From Larix kaempferi (Eukaryota; Streptophyta; Pinopsida; Pinales; Pinaceae): DNA of 64,000 bases. The notes beneath the pieces were generated by a model. That model saw only the letters and a program-made list of their open reading frames with translations, ran no database searches and was not told the DNA's origin. Shown one piece after another: positions 1 to 11,505 of the stretch. The DNA is taken from positions 41,906,501-41,970,500 of the forward strand of contig BSBM01000486.1 of NCBI GenBank assembly GCA_027924585.1, written 5' to 3'. A program made the position numbers and the translations under genes. Position 1 is the stretch's first letter. Every line of letters begins with the position of its first letter.

Positions 1-175
1 TGCAGGGGTTTAAACGTGTTGCAGTTGACGTATTCATGCAACACTGCAGGTTTAAACGAGGTGTTGTGCGCCCGCTAGCGTCGGGTTGAGGTGTTGCAGG
101 GGTTTAAACGTGTTGCAATTGGCGTATTCATGCAACACGTGTTGCAGTTGGTCCAGGGTTTCGTGTGGGCCATTA
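1..175 (-). repeat. Left block of inverted satellite
   Basis: This stretch is built of the same blocks as the array at 2275-3420 but in reverse complement. Recognisable modules are GGGGTTTAAACGTGTTGCA, the block reading GCGCCCGCTAGCGTCGGG, and GGTCCAGGGTTTCGTGTGG. Together with the right-hand array it forms an inverted pair around 176-2274. It may be one end of a larger element that begins outside the window. Short open frames in it are repeat translations and were not called as genes. Confidence 0.75.
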
Positions 176-336
176 ACCTTTGTCTTGGTGTTAAATCCAT
201 GTCCACACAGGCCAAAAAAGTATACATCTACATTATTGCGACAAACTATAGATCACTCGAGCATACCCAAGCTGACCAATGCAGTCTATGGTAGCCTAGC
301 AACAAGCTGATCTGGTTTCATCTAAAGAAAAAGCTA

Positions 337-680
337 TTTTCAGATTGGATATTTCATCAATTTTTGCTTAAATAAAACAACAGTTTGTCAATACCATCAT
401 CACTGCATCTAAGAGTTTGTTAACGTTCATGTTTCTTGTAACAGTATTCATGACAAATAACAAACTTTGCCAATATAGGGCTCTCTAAATATTCACGGAT
501 TCCTGTGAATTTACAGGAGTGTTCTCTTCCAAACACTGTCCACGTTTTCTCCTTTAGATGAAACCAAATCATCTTCTTGCTAAGTTATCATAGACTTCAT
601 TTCAGATTAGATGTTTCAAAAATTTATCCTTAAATAAAACAGTAGGTTGTGAATATCAACATCACTGCATCTAAGGGTTT
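337..680. repeat. Diverged tandem pair, offset about 263 bp
   Basis: Positions 340-414 and 603-677 match over about 75 bases (CAGATTGGATATTTCATC versus CAGATTAGATGTTTCAAA, then the shared CATCACTGCATCTAAG). The unit appears to be about 263 bp, duplicated in direct orientation and since diverged. No convincing reading frame covers it. The rest of 176-1440 shows no gene I can support. Confidence 0.6.
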
Positions 681-1445
681 CCCCTTCAGCCACATATGGA
701 ACTGAAATACTTGTTAGTCGTTACCTCATTTGGCAGATGTCAAAGTCAAAGACAATGAAGTATCTCGCCAAAGACCCAGATTTTATACTGCACCCGAAAT
801 GCCGTTTGTCTTATATGCGCACTTGCCAAAGGCAATGGAAAATGACCACCCCTCTCTTAAGCTCCCGGTCTGTTGTTTTGGGGTAGAATTCTATTGTCAA
901 GTACAGATACCTAGGTTGAAAGTGCTTTCTACTTCTAGATTCAGTAAATCTGTATAGTATCTGTTTTCTGAGAAAACTTGAAAAACAGGTCCATGCGAAA
1001 AGCAAAACCACTTAAACGAAGCAGACCAAAGAACCATTTAAAAATATCACATTCATACCACATGGCATAATGGAAATGGAAAAAGAACAAAGCAAAATAA
1101 AATAAATACAAACAGATCTGTAAATTTAATTAATAATATAATATAATGCCATTTATTTGCTACCCGGTGCCTGGGTGGTAGGCTGGTATTAGCATTTAAT
1201 CCCAGTGCCGACGCAGCCCATGATATCATGACCCATTCCATACCTCGCCAAAATACCCGAGATGGAGGGAGGTTGCTACTCTTGGCATTAAATGTTCAGA
1301 TACATACATACATCCAATTCCGTTCCCCGTACATTCATTTCAAGGAGTCTAGGTCATTACCCAAGAAAAGAAATGGCAATGACCAATTACGCAGTCTTTG
1401 TGTTTTTTAAACCACGGTCACAAACAATTCCTATGGAATAAATTA

Positions 1446-2115
1446 TGCAACAAAAGTTTGAACAATATTTCTTGACACAGATTGTGAAACGAAAACCATA
1501 CATTTGTAAAATTCTTACATTTATAAAATTTTATAACCAATTAATCGTACAGTATAACAAAATCGGATTTTTTTCATAAAACAAAAAGCACAAGTCTCAG
1601 CTGAAGAGAAAATTTAAAGAGTTACCTGTCCAAAGAACCCGTCAATGAAATTGCAGAAGACACAGCTCCTTGCACCAAGAAACCGCTCCACATGTTCAGA
1701 CACGAACACCGCAAATTACTGGATGAATGAAGCGCATTCAGAAAGCAATACCCACCACCAGAAACCACTCCACCTTCGCTGGACCACCGCAAATAAGCCA
1801 CAAACAGAACGAAAGTTTGAGCAATATTTCTTGACGCAGCTTGTGAAATGAAAACCATACATTTGTAAAATTATTACATTTATAAAATTTTATAACCAAT
1901 TAATCGTACAGTATAACAAACCGGATTTTTTTCATAAAACAGAAAAAATAAGTCTCAGCTGAAGAGAAAATTCCAAGAATTACCCGTCCAAAGAACCCGT
2001 CAATGAAATTGCAGAAGACATAGCTCGTTGAAGCCCATTCAGACAGCAATACCCACCACCAGAAACCACCCCACCTTCGCTGGACCACCACAAATAAGCC
2101 ACAAACAACCACGCC
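1446..2115. repeat. Direct tandem duplication, offset about 363 bp
   Basis: The segment beginning near 1455 (TTTGAACAATATTTCTTGAC) recurs near 1818 with few differences, including a shared AT-rich stretch and a shared GTCCAAAGAACCCGTCAATG. The second part of the unit, rich in CCACCACCAGAAACCAC, is at about 1755 and again at about 2055 with a shorter spacing, so the copies differ by indels. The duplication lies between the two inverted satellite blocks. Confidence 0.75.
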
Positions 2116-2290
2116 ACCGCAAAAAACCCAACAAAAACAGCCACAACACAAAAGCAAGTCGCACCAAACAGAACAAGCTTGAACACCAGAGAACCTCTAA
2201 AATATAGCTTCAGAGTGCTCCATCACCCAAGCAAGGAGACCATCCTTCACCCCTGTAAACAGCGAGCACACCGCATTAAACCCCTGGAAC
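1622..2290 (-). pseudogene. Coding-like fragment, unknown product
   Basis: On the minus strand, both copies of the tandem unit translate to a similar segment: a hydrophobic stretch resembling a membrane segment (about 2080-2180), then WWSSEGGVVSGGGYC and SSAISLTGSLD. Upstream of the second copy, 2290-2195 reads VFQGFNAVCSLFTG and GLLAWVMEHSEAIF before a stop, in a different frame. Directly after SLTGSLD the sequence has GGTAACTC or GGTAATTC, which could be a splice donor. I do not recognise the family. It may be a captured host exon inside the inverted element, or chance translation of a repeat. No intact start-to-stop gene exists here. Confidence 0.25.
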
Positions 2291-3420
2291 ACCTCAACCC
2301 GACGCTAGCGGGCGCACAATAGAGCCCGATGAAACGAACGATAAATCGACAAGACTGGTGAATAAATTGCACAGAAGTCTTGAGTCCCGAGACCACCAAC
2401 CTCATTTAAACCGGCAAACGTCACCCCGCGCCATGCTGCATTAACACCACGGAACCCTGGACCATACCGCATCAATACCCCAACTGCAACACCGTTTAAA
2501 TCCCTGGAACACCTCAACCCGATGCTAGCGGGCGCACAACAGAGCTCGAACTGCAACACACTTTAAACCCCTGGAACACCTCAACCCGACGCTAGCAGGC
2601 GCACAACAGAGCTCGACGAAAGGGACGATAAATCGACAAGAATGGTGAATAAATCGCACAGGAGTCTTGAGTCCTGAGACCACCGTCACCCCGCGCCATA
2701 CTGCATCAACACCACGAAACCCTGGACCATACCGCATGAATACGCAAACTGCAACACCATTTAAACCCCTGCAACACCTCAACCCGACGCTAATGGCCAC
2801 ACAACAGAGCTCGACGAAAGGGACGATAAATCCACAAGACTGGTGAATAAATCGCACAGGAGTCTTGAGTCCCGAGACCACCGCCACCCCGCGCCAACAG
2901 AGCTTGACGAAAGGGACGATAAATGGACAAGACTGGTGAATAAATCGCACAGGAGTCTTGAGTCCCGAGACCATTTAAACCTCATTTAAACCTGCATTTA
3001 AACCTCATTTAAACATGTTTAAACCCCTGCAACACCTCAACCCGACGCTAGTGGGCGCACAACAGAGCTCGACGAAAGGCACGATAAATGGACAAGACTG
3101 GTGAATAAATCGCACAGGAGTCTTCAGTCCCGAGACCATTTAAACCCCTGCAACACCTCAACCCGAAGCCAGTGCACAACAGAGCTCGACGAAAGGCACG
3201 ATAAATGGACAAGACTGATGAATAAATCGCACAGGAGTATTCAGTCCCGAGACCATTTAAACCTCATTTAAACTGCAACACGTTTAAACCTCAATCGGAT
3301 GCCAGCGGGCGCACAACAGAGCTCGACGAAAGGCACGATAAATGGACAAGACTGGTGAATAAATCGCACAGGAGTCTTCAGTCCCGAGACCATTTAAACC
3401 TCATTTAAATCGGCAAACGT
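2275..3420 (+). repeat. Block satellite array, irregular units
   Basis: About seven copies of a roughly 75-bp block (ACGATAAATGGACAAGACTG, then a stretch ending CAGTCCCGAGACC) alternate with a block containing CAACACCTCAACCCGACGCT and GGGCGCACAACAGAGCTCGA, joined by TTTAAAC linkers. ACGATAAA occurs near 2339, 2625, 2823, 2919, 3081, 3197 and 3338, so spacings vary from about 96 to 286 bp. This is modular rearrangement rather than a fixed-length monomer. Up to 149 codons stay open on the minus strand, but the translation simply repeats SGLKTPVRFIHQSC-type units. Confidence 0.85.
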
Positions 3421-3434
3421 CATCCCGCCGCTGG

Positions 3435-3459
3435 GGCCTGGGGCACACAGCCCCAGGCC
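3435..3459. repeat. Perfect GC-rich hairpin
   Basis: GGCCTGGGGC, then ACACA, then GCCCCAGGCC: a 10-bp perfect stem with a 5-base loop, just outside the right satellite array in otherwise AT-rich DNA. It may mark the outer end of the inverted structure that spans 1-3420. No T-run follows it, so nothing suggests a terminator. Confidence 0.6.
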
Positions 3460-3479
3460 AACGTCACTGCGTACGGATC

Positions 3480-5034
3480 AAACCACAACCACGTAAAATG
3501 AACTTTTAAAAAATAAAAAAATACAATTAAATATAAACTTTAACAAAAACTTTGCAATTTCATATCCGCGATTTTTGCCACCCCAACTAATACCACCCGA
3601 CTCAAAACTATATGTCGGGGACATAACAATTATTCTAAAAACTTAGAAAAAAAAAAAAAACACAATAAACATGGTTGGGACTTTTAAAGCATGAAAATAA
3701 ATCTTCACAGATTTCCATAAAAGAATCTGAGTAGCCCAATTGAATTAAACATGTCTATAAAGGTGGATCATCATTATCTTCGGAACCAAGATGCCAACCG
3801 TCATTACTTGGTTCAACATTTCAGATTGTATGTTATCAATACCTATCAATAATATGAACTACATAAAAATGTTTAACTAACATGTTTATAAAGTACATTT
3901 ATTGTCCCTATCCCTTTAGGAAAGGGACATTATGATCATGTTTAAATTAAGGTTGCTTACCTTGATCATCCATTCATATTTATATTGACAATAGAAATGG
4001 GGAATGCATGTCCATTTTTGGGCCATTTGATATAGTGAAGGAAGTGATCAATCAACATATATACCAGTGTTAGGTTAGGTCATCCAATGCTAGTTGTGGA
4101 CAAGTTAAAATTATTGTGTATTCAATGTTATCATGTTTGACATTAGTCCTATTAGTTTCATTGTTTATATTGAATTAGTATTAACAATTTTTGTTTAAAA
4201 TGGAATGACACGTGTTGTTTTTCTAAATTATTTATTTTGTGTATTGTGTCTTCATATAAATAGACAAAGATATCATAAAAATTCCATCAATAAGTAGATT
4301 TCCATCAAAAATTCCGATTGCAGACTTCACTCCTTGAAGTTAAATCATTGGATGCAGTGCACTCAGTTGCTGATGTAATTGTTTTCTAAACTACACTTCA
4401 AGCATATATATAGGGAACTAAATGGCATTGCAGACCGACAATCAAGAAGGGCGATGGGGGATATGAATGGCTATCTGTCTTGTGAGGAGTTCCATGAAGG
4501 AGTGCTCTTTAAGACTTTTGAGCTGAATTTTGGTTAAATTATCTTCTCTGAAATGTTTAATTTAGCTGTTTCAAGATATTGGATAAAGATCCTTTTGTAA
4601 GCATTAGATCCTATGGGGATGGAGGCAAAACTGGGTTATAGTTTTGTCGCTTATGAATACGTGATTAGAGCAAGACTTATTCACATGCTATTTTGGGGGC
4701 TCTTGAATACTTGTTGATGAGTCTATCAACATTTTTGTACGATCATTCTTGCGGTCATCTTTTATCCCTTAATATAGAAGTTGTTTTTTCTTATGAAAAA
4801 AAAATACAAATTATTACTCTTGATAGTCCTCATGAGATTATAGTTAGATATAATACATCAAGATGGTTTGTAACTATCATACAAAATTACTAAAAAGTGT
4901 AATGTATATTTATAACAACGAACTTCTAAGGATTGTAGGCACATAATTATCTTCTAACAATCCATAACCTTTCTAAATAAAAGGGATGTCATTGAATATA
5001 TATAGTGCTTCTCCCTAAGATATTAACAAGTATT
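3480..5034. other. No gene seen, AT-rich spacer
   Basis: AT-rich sequence with an A-run at about 3649. Short open frames such as 4693-4893 have no recognisable similarity and no supporting context. I see nothing that can be annotated. Confidence 0.5.
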
Positions 5035-6008
5035 TGTTGTGGAAAAAATTGCACAAGGGTGAATCCTTCCCACTTAGTGAGGGGCAAAGCCTTGTAGGCT
5101 GCATCAAGGCCTCATTATTAGGAGCCACTTTTGTTTGTGGGTTATTGCTCCAAGTGATTTTGCAAGTGGTTGTTAGTGGAAATAGATAAACAAAAGAAAT
5201 AAAAATGGAATCGAACAAAGAATAAGAGGGGTAGAGATGCAAACTCCAACAACCAATAAATGCCAAACCACTTTGTATTTCCCAATGGTCAAGCATGTGC
5301 AATACCTAGGAGATGTGAGCTCCAATGGAGGCAAACAATCCCCCTTAGAGAGGTCTATTTAGTCCACACTAGATGCTAAGTAGCTTGAAGAACAAATGAG
5401 AATCTTGAACTCTTTCCCCTTGAAGGAAGGTGGCAAAGGATCTTGGTGAATGCTAAACAAGAGGGAAGAGGTGAGTTATAAGGGAGCTCAAGCACAATTC
5501 TAGCAGCATAACCCTTCTCTTGGTTTTCTCTCTTCATAAGCATGCCCATAGATTCCTTTTATAAGCCAAGAGGTGGCTAAGAAATAACTAGATCCTAATG
5601 TGAACTCCTTGATCTTATGATCTAGCTCTAAGGTACACAAAAGAGGCCATTTAAGGAACCCAAGTGTGTGAGGGGTCAAATTCAAACTTGTGTAGGTAAT
5701 GGAGCTTTCATGAGTCATTGATGCACCGCTAGTGGTTGAGATTTCACCGTTTCTATTATATGCGTGGGTATCGAGGGATTATTTGCGCTGGCCGTGAGGT
5801 CAAAGTTCTGGTAACCTGCGTGATAGCACATATTAACAGACATGTGGTCGTGTGGTTGTGGTTTTGACTATATTTAGGGCATTTCTTGACTCATGTTGCT
5901 TCTTGGATTTGATGAGGATGCCTTCGGTGTGATGCATGCTATTGTTGATGACTCTTTACTATGAAAATTGTGGAAATGTCACGTGTGTGCGAGATTTGAG
6001 TGTTAACA
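5035..6008 (+). mobile_element. Solo-LTR-like repeat, copy 1
   Basis: A 974-bp unit starting TGTTGTGG and ending GTTAACA. It is present a second time, in the same orientation, at 47079-51721, where it is split by a copia derivative. Both copies start and stop at equivalent positions, so this is a discrete element. TG...CA ends and a length near 1 kb fit a solo LTR. The flanks (GTATT left, GATGC right) do not form a clear TSD, so a solo LTR is probable but unproven. Open frames inside on the minus strand (for example 5500-5718) are also present in copy 2, but resemble no known protein. Confidence 0.6.
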
Positions 6009-6634
6009 GATGCCCCTTGATGTATGAGGTTCCGAGGGCACTATAGAGCCAATACTGCATCATCTTTTCTTTTGTGTTCTCTATGTTATTCTTGAAATCT
6101 AAAAAGCATGTGTGGACGAATAGGGTCCTCCCATGAGGGAATATTGCTAGTGAATTCATAACAAAGAATAATGTTTTATACAAACAAGGCGGGCATACCC
6201 ATGCTCGTTAAAATCTACCATAAGTGGCTACAAAAGGAAGAGACTGAGGGGTCACCTCAAGATATTGTTGGTGCATGGATGAAGCTGGATTCAATCCTTG
6301 CAATACTAACTAAACCTAGAAAAGTTATTACAGGTGTTGAAGAAGTGATAATATTGATAACCATGATGATCCCACAGGGGTGGGGGACCAGAATTCTAGT
6401 GAGTATATGGAAGGGAGTATCATATTGAACTATTGCTACCATGATTTATAAATGTGAACATTGCCACCTTCGAACCGTATGAATCTCCCTGATGCGATAT
6501 ATGTGTTGGCATCGAGCATAGGAGAGACCAACAAGTTAAGGAGCATTAAAGGATCTCCCTAATTAGTTCGAGGAAATCCCTTATAGTGATTAAAAGGGAC
6601 CCCAAGGTACAACTGCAACTACTGCAACTCTTAG
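6009..6634. other. No gene seen, left flank of DNA transposon
   Basis: No recognisable coding region. The open frame at 6171-6428 (about 85 codons) has no identifiable motif. This segment is the left insertion flank of the transposon and ends in the AATG target duplication. Confidence 0.45.
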
Positions 6635-6638
6635 AATG

Positions 6639-6664
6639 AACAAGTTATACAACTTGACGAGAAC
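6639..6664 (+). repeat. Left terminal inverted repeat of DNA transposon
   Basis: Exact inverted match to 31544-31569. The outer part is itself palindromic: CAAGTT, ATAC, AACTTG. The 4 bases outside (6635-6638) are AATG, matching the 4 bases outside the right end. Confidence 0.85.
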
Positions 6665-6717
6665 TCTATCCATAAAAACCCATATTTTTGTATAAAAAAC
6701 ACCAAAAAACAACCTTG

Positions 6718-6757
6718 AATCAAAAAGTGGTGCTACCGGTAGCACCACTTTTTGATT
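6718..6757. repeat. 40-bp perfect palindrome, subterminal
   Basis: Arms 6718-6737 and 6738-6757 are perfect reverse complements with no spacer. The core reads GTGGTGCTACCGGTAGCACCAC-like sequence around the central CCGG. A related but imperfect copy is at 6842-6866 (GCTAATGGTAGCACAC), and the other end of the transposon has TGGTGCTACCAGTATACAC at about 31461-31479. This is a candidate transposase-binding subterminal site; that role is inference. Confidence 0.85.
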
Positions 6758-7159
6758 TGGGGTCAAAATTATAGAAATGGACCAAAAGAATTGTTATTGT
6801 TGTTTGCAAAAACCTTAAAATCAAGCTCTAAATTGAAAACTAATGCTAATGGTAGCACACTTTTTCAAAAAATGACATTATTATATGATTTTATCATAAT
6901 TTAAAATTGTACTTATTTAATCTCCTAGTAACACTATATAAAACTTACACCCAGTTAAACACAAATTATTCAAGAAATTATTTCACCACTTTTTCCATAT
7001 AAAATAAAAGAATTTATGATATTCATCATAAAATCATATATTAAACCATAAGACGTAGAAGTAATTCATATCAAAATTTAAGCATTCCTTTAGAGTTTCC
7101 ATACAAACAATGCCATCTTAATAAAAAAGACAAAAATGTTTCATGTGCAAATATTCAAA

Positions 7160-9590
7160 TCAACACATGAATTTTGACACACCATCGGAAACTATATTTT
7201 TTTTAGATGAATGGCTGGATGAAGATGTAGATGACTTATATTCTTCTCTACTATCAATGAGTGCATCATTTGAGTCTTCATATACGCCTAACATTTCATA
7301 TGCCATATTCCTTCTAGATCTACGCCTTGGTTTAGTAGACTCCCATGTTGCAACTATTTCTTGTGCCAACAATATTTTGATAATCTCTATAGTCTTGGAG
7401 TGAAGAGTGCCTTTCTTTGTCAGCTGGAAGTCATAAACTAGTATGTCAACGTCCTCTAATTTCAAAATGTCTATGCGATGATGATTTACATTTTGACCCT
7501 TTCTTTTTCTCTTTTTGCAAACGTTTTTCTCAATCACCATCTCCAACTTGTACACACCATCAAATGGGTGTGTGTCTGTTGCATACCAATGTACTTCAAC
7601 ATATATAAATTCTTCATTTTCTTTTTTTACCTTCATAAATTTTGCAATCCAGAATGGATAACCACATGGATCTTCTATGGCCAAAACTACAATCATGAAA
7701 CCCTCCTTAATATCTTGTATCGAGCCTCTGTAAAGGTATTCCATCGCCTCACGTCATGCAGATGATCTTCTAGACCCAATGTACATTTCCATTTCTTCTG
7801 GTTGAGAAGACTTGACACCTTTAGGCTCAACATTTCTCTCCTCATTTTCATTTGACATACTTTGTGGCCAAATAAATGGAGTCTTTAAAAAAAAAAATCC
7901 ATTTGTAGAGTTTGAAATTATGTCATTTTGCTCCATGAAAAATGACTCCCTCCAAACAGAATCGACAACATCAAAATAGTCATATGTATCTTTGATAGAC
8001 TTTTTGATTTCTTCCAAGCATTATGAAGAATCAACATCTCTATTGTGTCGGCGTGCATTTTGAATCTTAACAATTGATTGCAACAACAATAACTTTGAAG
8101 CATACATTTGACGACTTGGGATGAATTTTATAAATGCTAAACCTGATGTAGGCCCCCATTCTGCACTTGTTGAGTACTTCTTACCCCATAGTAGTGTTTT
8201 CCCATCAATCTTTTTTATACGAAATTGATGATGAAAGCTAATGTCATTAAGTTTTTCAATGCACCTTTCTTCACCATGTGATCCCAAAATAAATCTCTGC
8301 ATGTCATCGGTTTCCTCCAATGTTAGTGCAACAGGCTCTGGACTATATGTTTTTCTAATAATTTTAGTTAATGATGGAATGCTTCCAACATTCTTCCTCC
8401 CCAATGTCACTACAAAACGGCTAAACATTTGATCAATATGGTAATGTGTATGCCAAACAAGAAGGAAACCAACTTTAAACTTATGAAAAATTTCCAAGTC
8501 AACAAGCATGTTTAGATAACCAAACATGATTTGATTTGTGTTTTCCTAGATTGTGTTGTCCAATTGCAGATATAGAACTCGAGGAAGATTACCGGACCAA
8601 TGAGTTAGCACATGGTGAATTATGGGTGATGGTCAGGTTGGAATCATTATGAATATTGGGAGCTGTAAAGTAAACCCTTCAAGACATTTGACCATTAAAA
8701 ACCATACAACCAACCAAGTGAAATTGAATAAAATTTTCCTCCTTTAAATTCTTTGGTACATGAACAAAATGTGGGAAAAGTTGTTGTTGTTGTTGTTGCT
8801 TTTTGTTTTTCCTGATCCATGCCATCAATTATGAAACCCATATATATATGTGGTTCATCATAACACTTCTTGAGATGTTTGTATAACTTTTTCTGTTCAA
8901 CTGATTGTTGATTACGATTTGCTTGAAGTTTTTTGACAACAAAATCTACAAATAAAATAAAAACAAAATATTGATGAGCTTTTGTAATTAATATTTATTT
9001 CAAAAAAATAAAGTTGTTAGAGACGTACCTTTCTCTAACCCTTCCGATTTATCCCTTCTTTGTTTAAGAGAAGCACATATATTGCAGACCCCCATCCTGG
9101 ACCTCTTAGGAATACAGACATTGTTGAACTCTGTTTTCCATAGTCTTGTAAAATATCCATATCTAATGAAATTGTTATTTCCTTCGGCATCTTGAACAAA
9201 TTCCTTGTATAAGTTGTAGATTTCCTTTCTTGAGAAATTATCTGGAATGTGTATGTTTTCTCTATCTGACATACTCTCTCCATGCTTAGAAAAGAAGTCA
9301 CACATCCATGACATTGAAATGTTTATTATCGTTCCACTAGCTCATGCATGATATTCTTTAGAATAAAATGTAGGATCCTTTTCTAGCCTTGTTTGGATTC
9401 TTGATAATCGAAGATTACCAATTGAGTGGATTCTTTTGAATGCCCTTCTACAAAGAAAAATACTTCCAATGTGATAATCATAACCTTCCTTTGTAGAAAT
9501 CATGCATTCTACCATCATCATTAATGCCTTTAAAATCCTCACTCGGAGGAAAAACATCATCGGTGCCTTTGAAATCTTCACTTGAAGGAA
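7160..9590 (-). pseudogene. Decayed transposase, DUF7869/Sola-like
   Basis: The gene reads right to left. The N-terminal part (9581-9342) has YDYHIGSIFLCRRAFKRIHS, then runs through a TGA stop into 9314-9028 (MCDFFSKHGESMSDRENIHI, RKEIYNLYKEF, CNICASLKQRR). A probable intron is 8946-9028 (donor GTACGT, acceptor TTTGTAG). The next exon carries IIDGMDQEK (about 8813-8830), then frame breaks, YLQLDNT (about 8549-8572) and VGFLLVWHTHYHIDQMFSR (about 8419-8475). These three acidic clusters fit an RNase H-like DD(E/D) transposase with a GHTH-x-D-ID C-terminal signature. After 8021 the protein continues through further stops to 7160 and ends in a Ser-rich tail. Family naming is from motif memory, not a search. 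At least three frameshifts or stops mean it is inactive. Confidence 0.7.
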
Positions 9591-9599
9591 ATTTTCTCA

Positions 9600-10466
9600 C
9601 ACTCCTCACTAAAAAGTACAATGGTGCAATTGTCAACCCCCAACAATCTTATAGCCAAAAGAATGAAATTTCCCCTCCCAAATATTCCCTCCCAAACATT
9701 CCCTCCAAAATTTTACTTCAAAATTTTCCCTCTAGAATTTCCTTGAAAAAATAAATCACACATTTCTAACGCAATCATAACACTATTAAAAATAATTTAA
9801 TCTATCATATAAAAAATGTAATAAAACTAATTAAATTACATGTAAACAATGCTATACAAACTTTGTAATACAATATTAGTTATTTACATTAATTTTTTAA
9901 ACCCACAGTCATAACACTAGTCAAATATCATTTAATGTCATCCTCTTTAAATTTAGAAATAATGCATTAGCTAATTACACCTTTTTTAATCCCGCATTCG
10001 TAAAACGAATAATGTTAAACTCAACAATAGCCATATAAATTATTTTGGTTTTCTATTATTCATGTTTGAAATTTCGAGCAATTTAATAGTGCTTTGAAGG
10101 TTAATTTTTGTGTGTTTATAATAAATATTTCAATTTTATATTTCCTTTGTCAATGTTTTTTCTATGCTTTTATCATTTTTTTTAATCCCACAATCATAAA
10201 GTGGGAAGAAAAAACTTATTTCATGCTATATAAATGCAATTTGGTTTTCTACAGTCACCCTTTGCAAACAATGATCCAAAAGGCTTTGAAAACCACTGAA
10301 AAGCTTTAGTCATTGTCAAGGTTAGTTAAATTGTTTTTTTGGAATGTAAATGTTTTTTTTAAATACTTTTAATTTCTAAATTTGATGTAAATTATTTTAA
10401 AAAAAAGTTTTGTTTGGGCTTCGACATGTCCTTTGTAAAAACCTAGGTAAATTTTAATTTTTTTTT
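9600..10466. other. Divergent intergenic region, AT-rich part
   Basis: AT-rich sequence between the 5' ends of the leftward transposase and the rightward ParB-methyltransferase gene. A shared or divergent promoter would be expected here. I cannot point to a specific convincing core promoter, and no coding region is supported. Confidence 0.4.
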
Positions 10467-11405
10467 GGGCCTGAGGGCTCGATCACCCAAAGGATGGTCC
10501 CAGGGAACACCCCTTTGGGCGTACAAGGGAGGAACTAAGCTCCCACCCTCGAGCCCCTTTTAATGAGCATTGCATAACCCGAGGGATATGCAATGGGCCA
10601 CCCCATGCATAGCCCTTGGGATATGCATTGGACGTCCATATCGCCCTCCTAATGACGGGTATTGTGGGGGAACAAAGGGGGTTGGGGGGAGCGGAGCTTT
10701 TCCCCCAGGCCCCCTTTGGGTTCCCATAGTGCCCGCCCAAACACCCAAGGGCTATACATTGGGCACGAGGTGCACCCAATGCATAACCCTTGGGATATGC
10801 TACGGGCCCTTGTAGCATAGCCCAAGGGCTATGCATTGGGTGCAGCCCGCCAATGCATAGCCCTTGGGAGATTCTACGGGTTCCCATGCCATATCCCAAG
10901 GGTGCATTGGGCGCATCCCACCAATACATAGCCCTGGGCTATGCTATGGGTGCTCGTAGCATAGCCCAAGCGCTATGCATTGGGCACAGCCCGCCAATGC
11001 ATAGCCATTGGGCTATGCATTGGGCGCGACCTGCCAATGCATAGCCATTGGGTTATGCATTGGGCGCGACCCGCCAATGCATAGCCCTTGGAATATGCTA
11101 TGGGAACCTGTAGCATAGCCCAAGGTCTATGCATTGGGAATTCCCAAAGGGGTAGGCACCCAATGCATAGCCCATGGGCTATGCATACCCAGAGGTTTAT
11201 GCATTGGGCGCGCCCAAAGGGGCAGGCACCCAATGCATAGCCCATGGGCTATGCATACCCCAAAAGGAATGCATAGTCCATGGGCTATGCATTGGGATCT
11301 CAAAGTGCCCGAAGGGAGGAGCAATGCACCCAAAGGAGTGAGTCTTAGGGTTGCCCCTTTGGGTGCACGAGGGCAGAACTAAGCTCCTCTTCTCGAGCCC
11401 CCTTT
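10467..11405. repeat. GC-rich palindromic minisatellite island
   Basis: About 940 bp of GC-rich sequence in AT-rich surroundings. It consists of roughly 15 variants of AAGGGCTATGCATTGGG and its complement CCCAATGCATAGCCCTT, arranged head-to-head, so the array is full of overlapping palindromes centred on ATGCAT. Both ends carry a direct repeat: AACTAAGCTCCCACCCTCGAG at about 10531 and AACTAAGCTCCTCTTCTCGAG at about 11377. Long open frames on both strands (for example 10483-10929) only translate the repeat. It lies exactly between the two divergent transposon genes. It may be an inserted element or a native part of the promoter region. Confidence 0.85.
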
Positions 11406-11505
11406 AAAACTTAAACAAAATTATGTTTTTTATAACTATATGTTTACTTTTTTTTTAAATGCAACTATTTTTTTTAAACATATACTAATTTTTTTTATTT
11501 CTGAC

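Noticed and set aside
2525-2985. 149-codon minus-strand frame
   Set aside because: It is a translation of the block satellite, repeating the same units.
10483-11382. Several open frames with Gly/Pro/His-rich products
   Set aside because: All are translations of the palindromic GC-rich repeat, open on both strands.
10467-11405. CRISPR-like array
   Set aside because: Repeats are palindromic variants with irregular spacing and no unique spacers; the context is eukaryotic.
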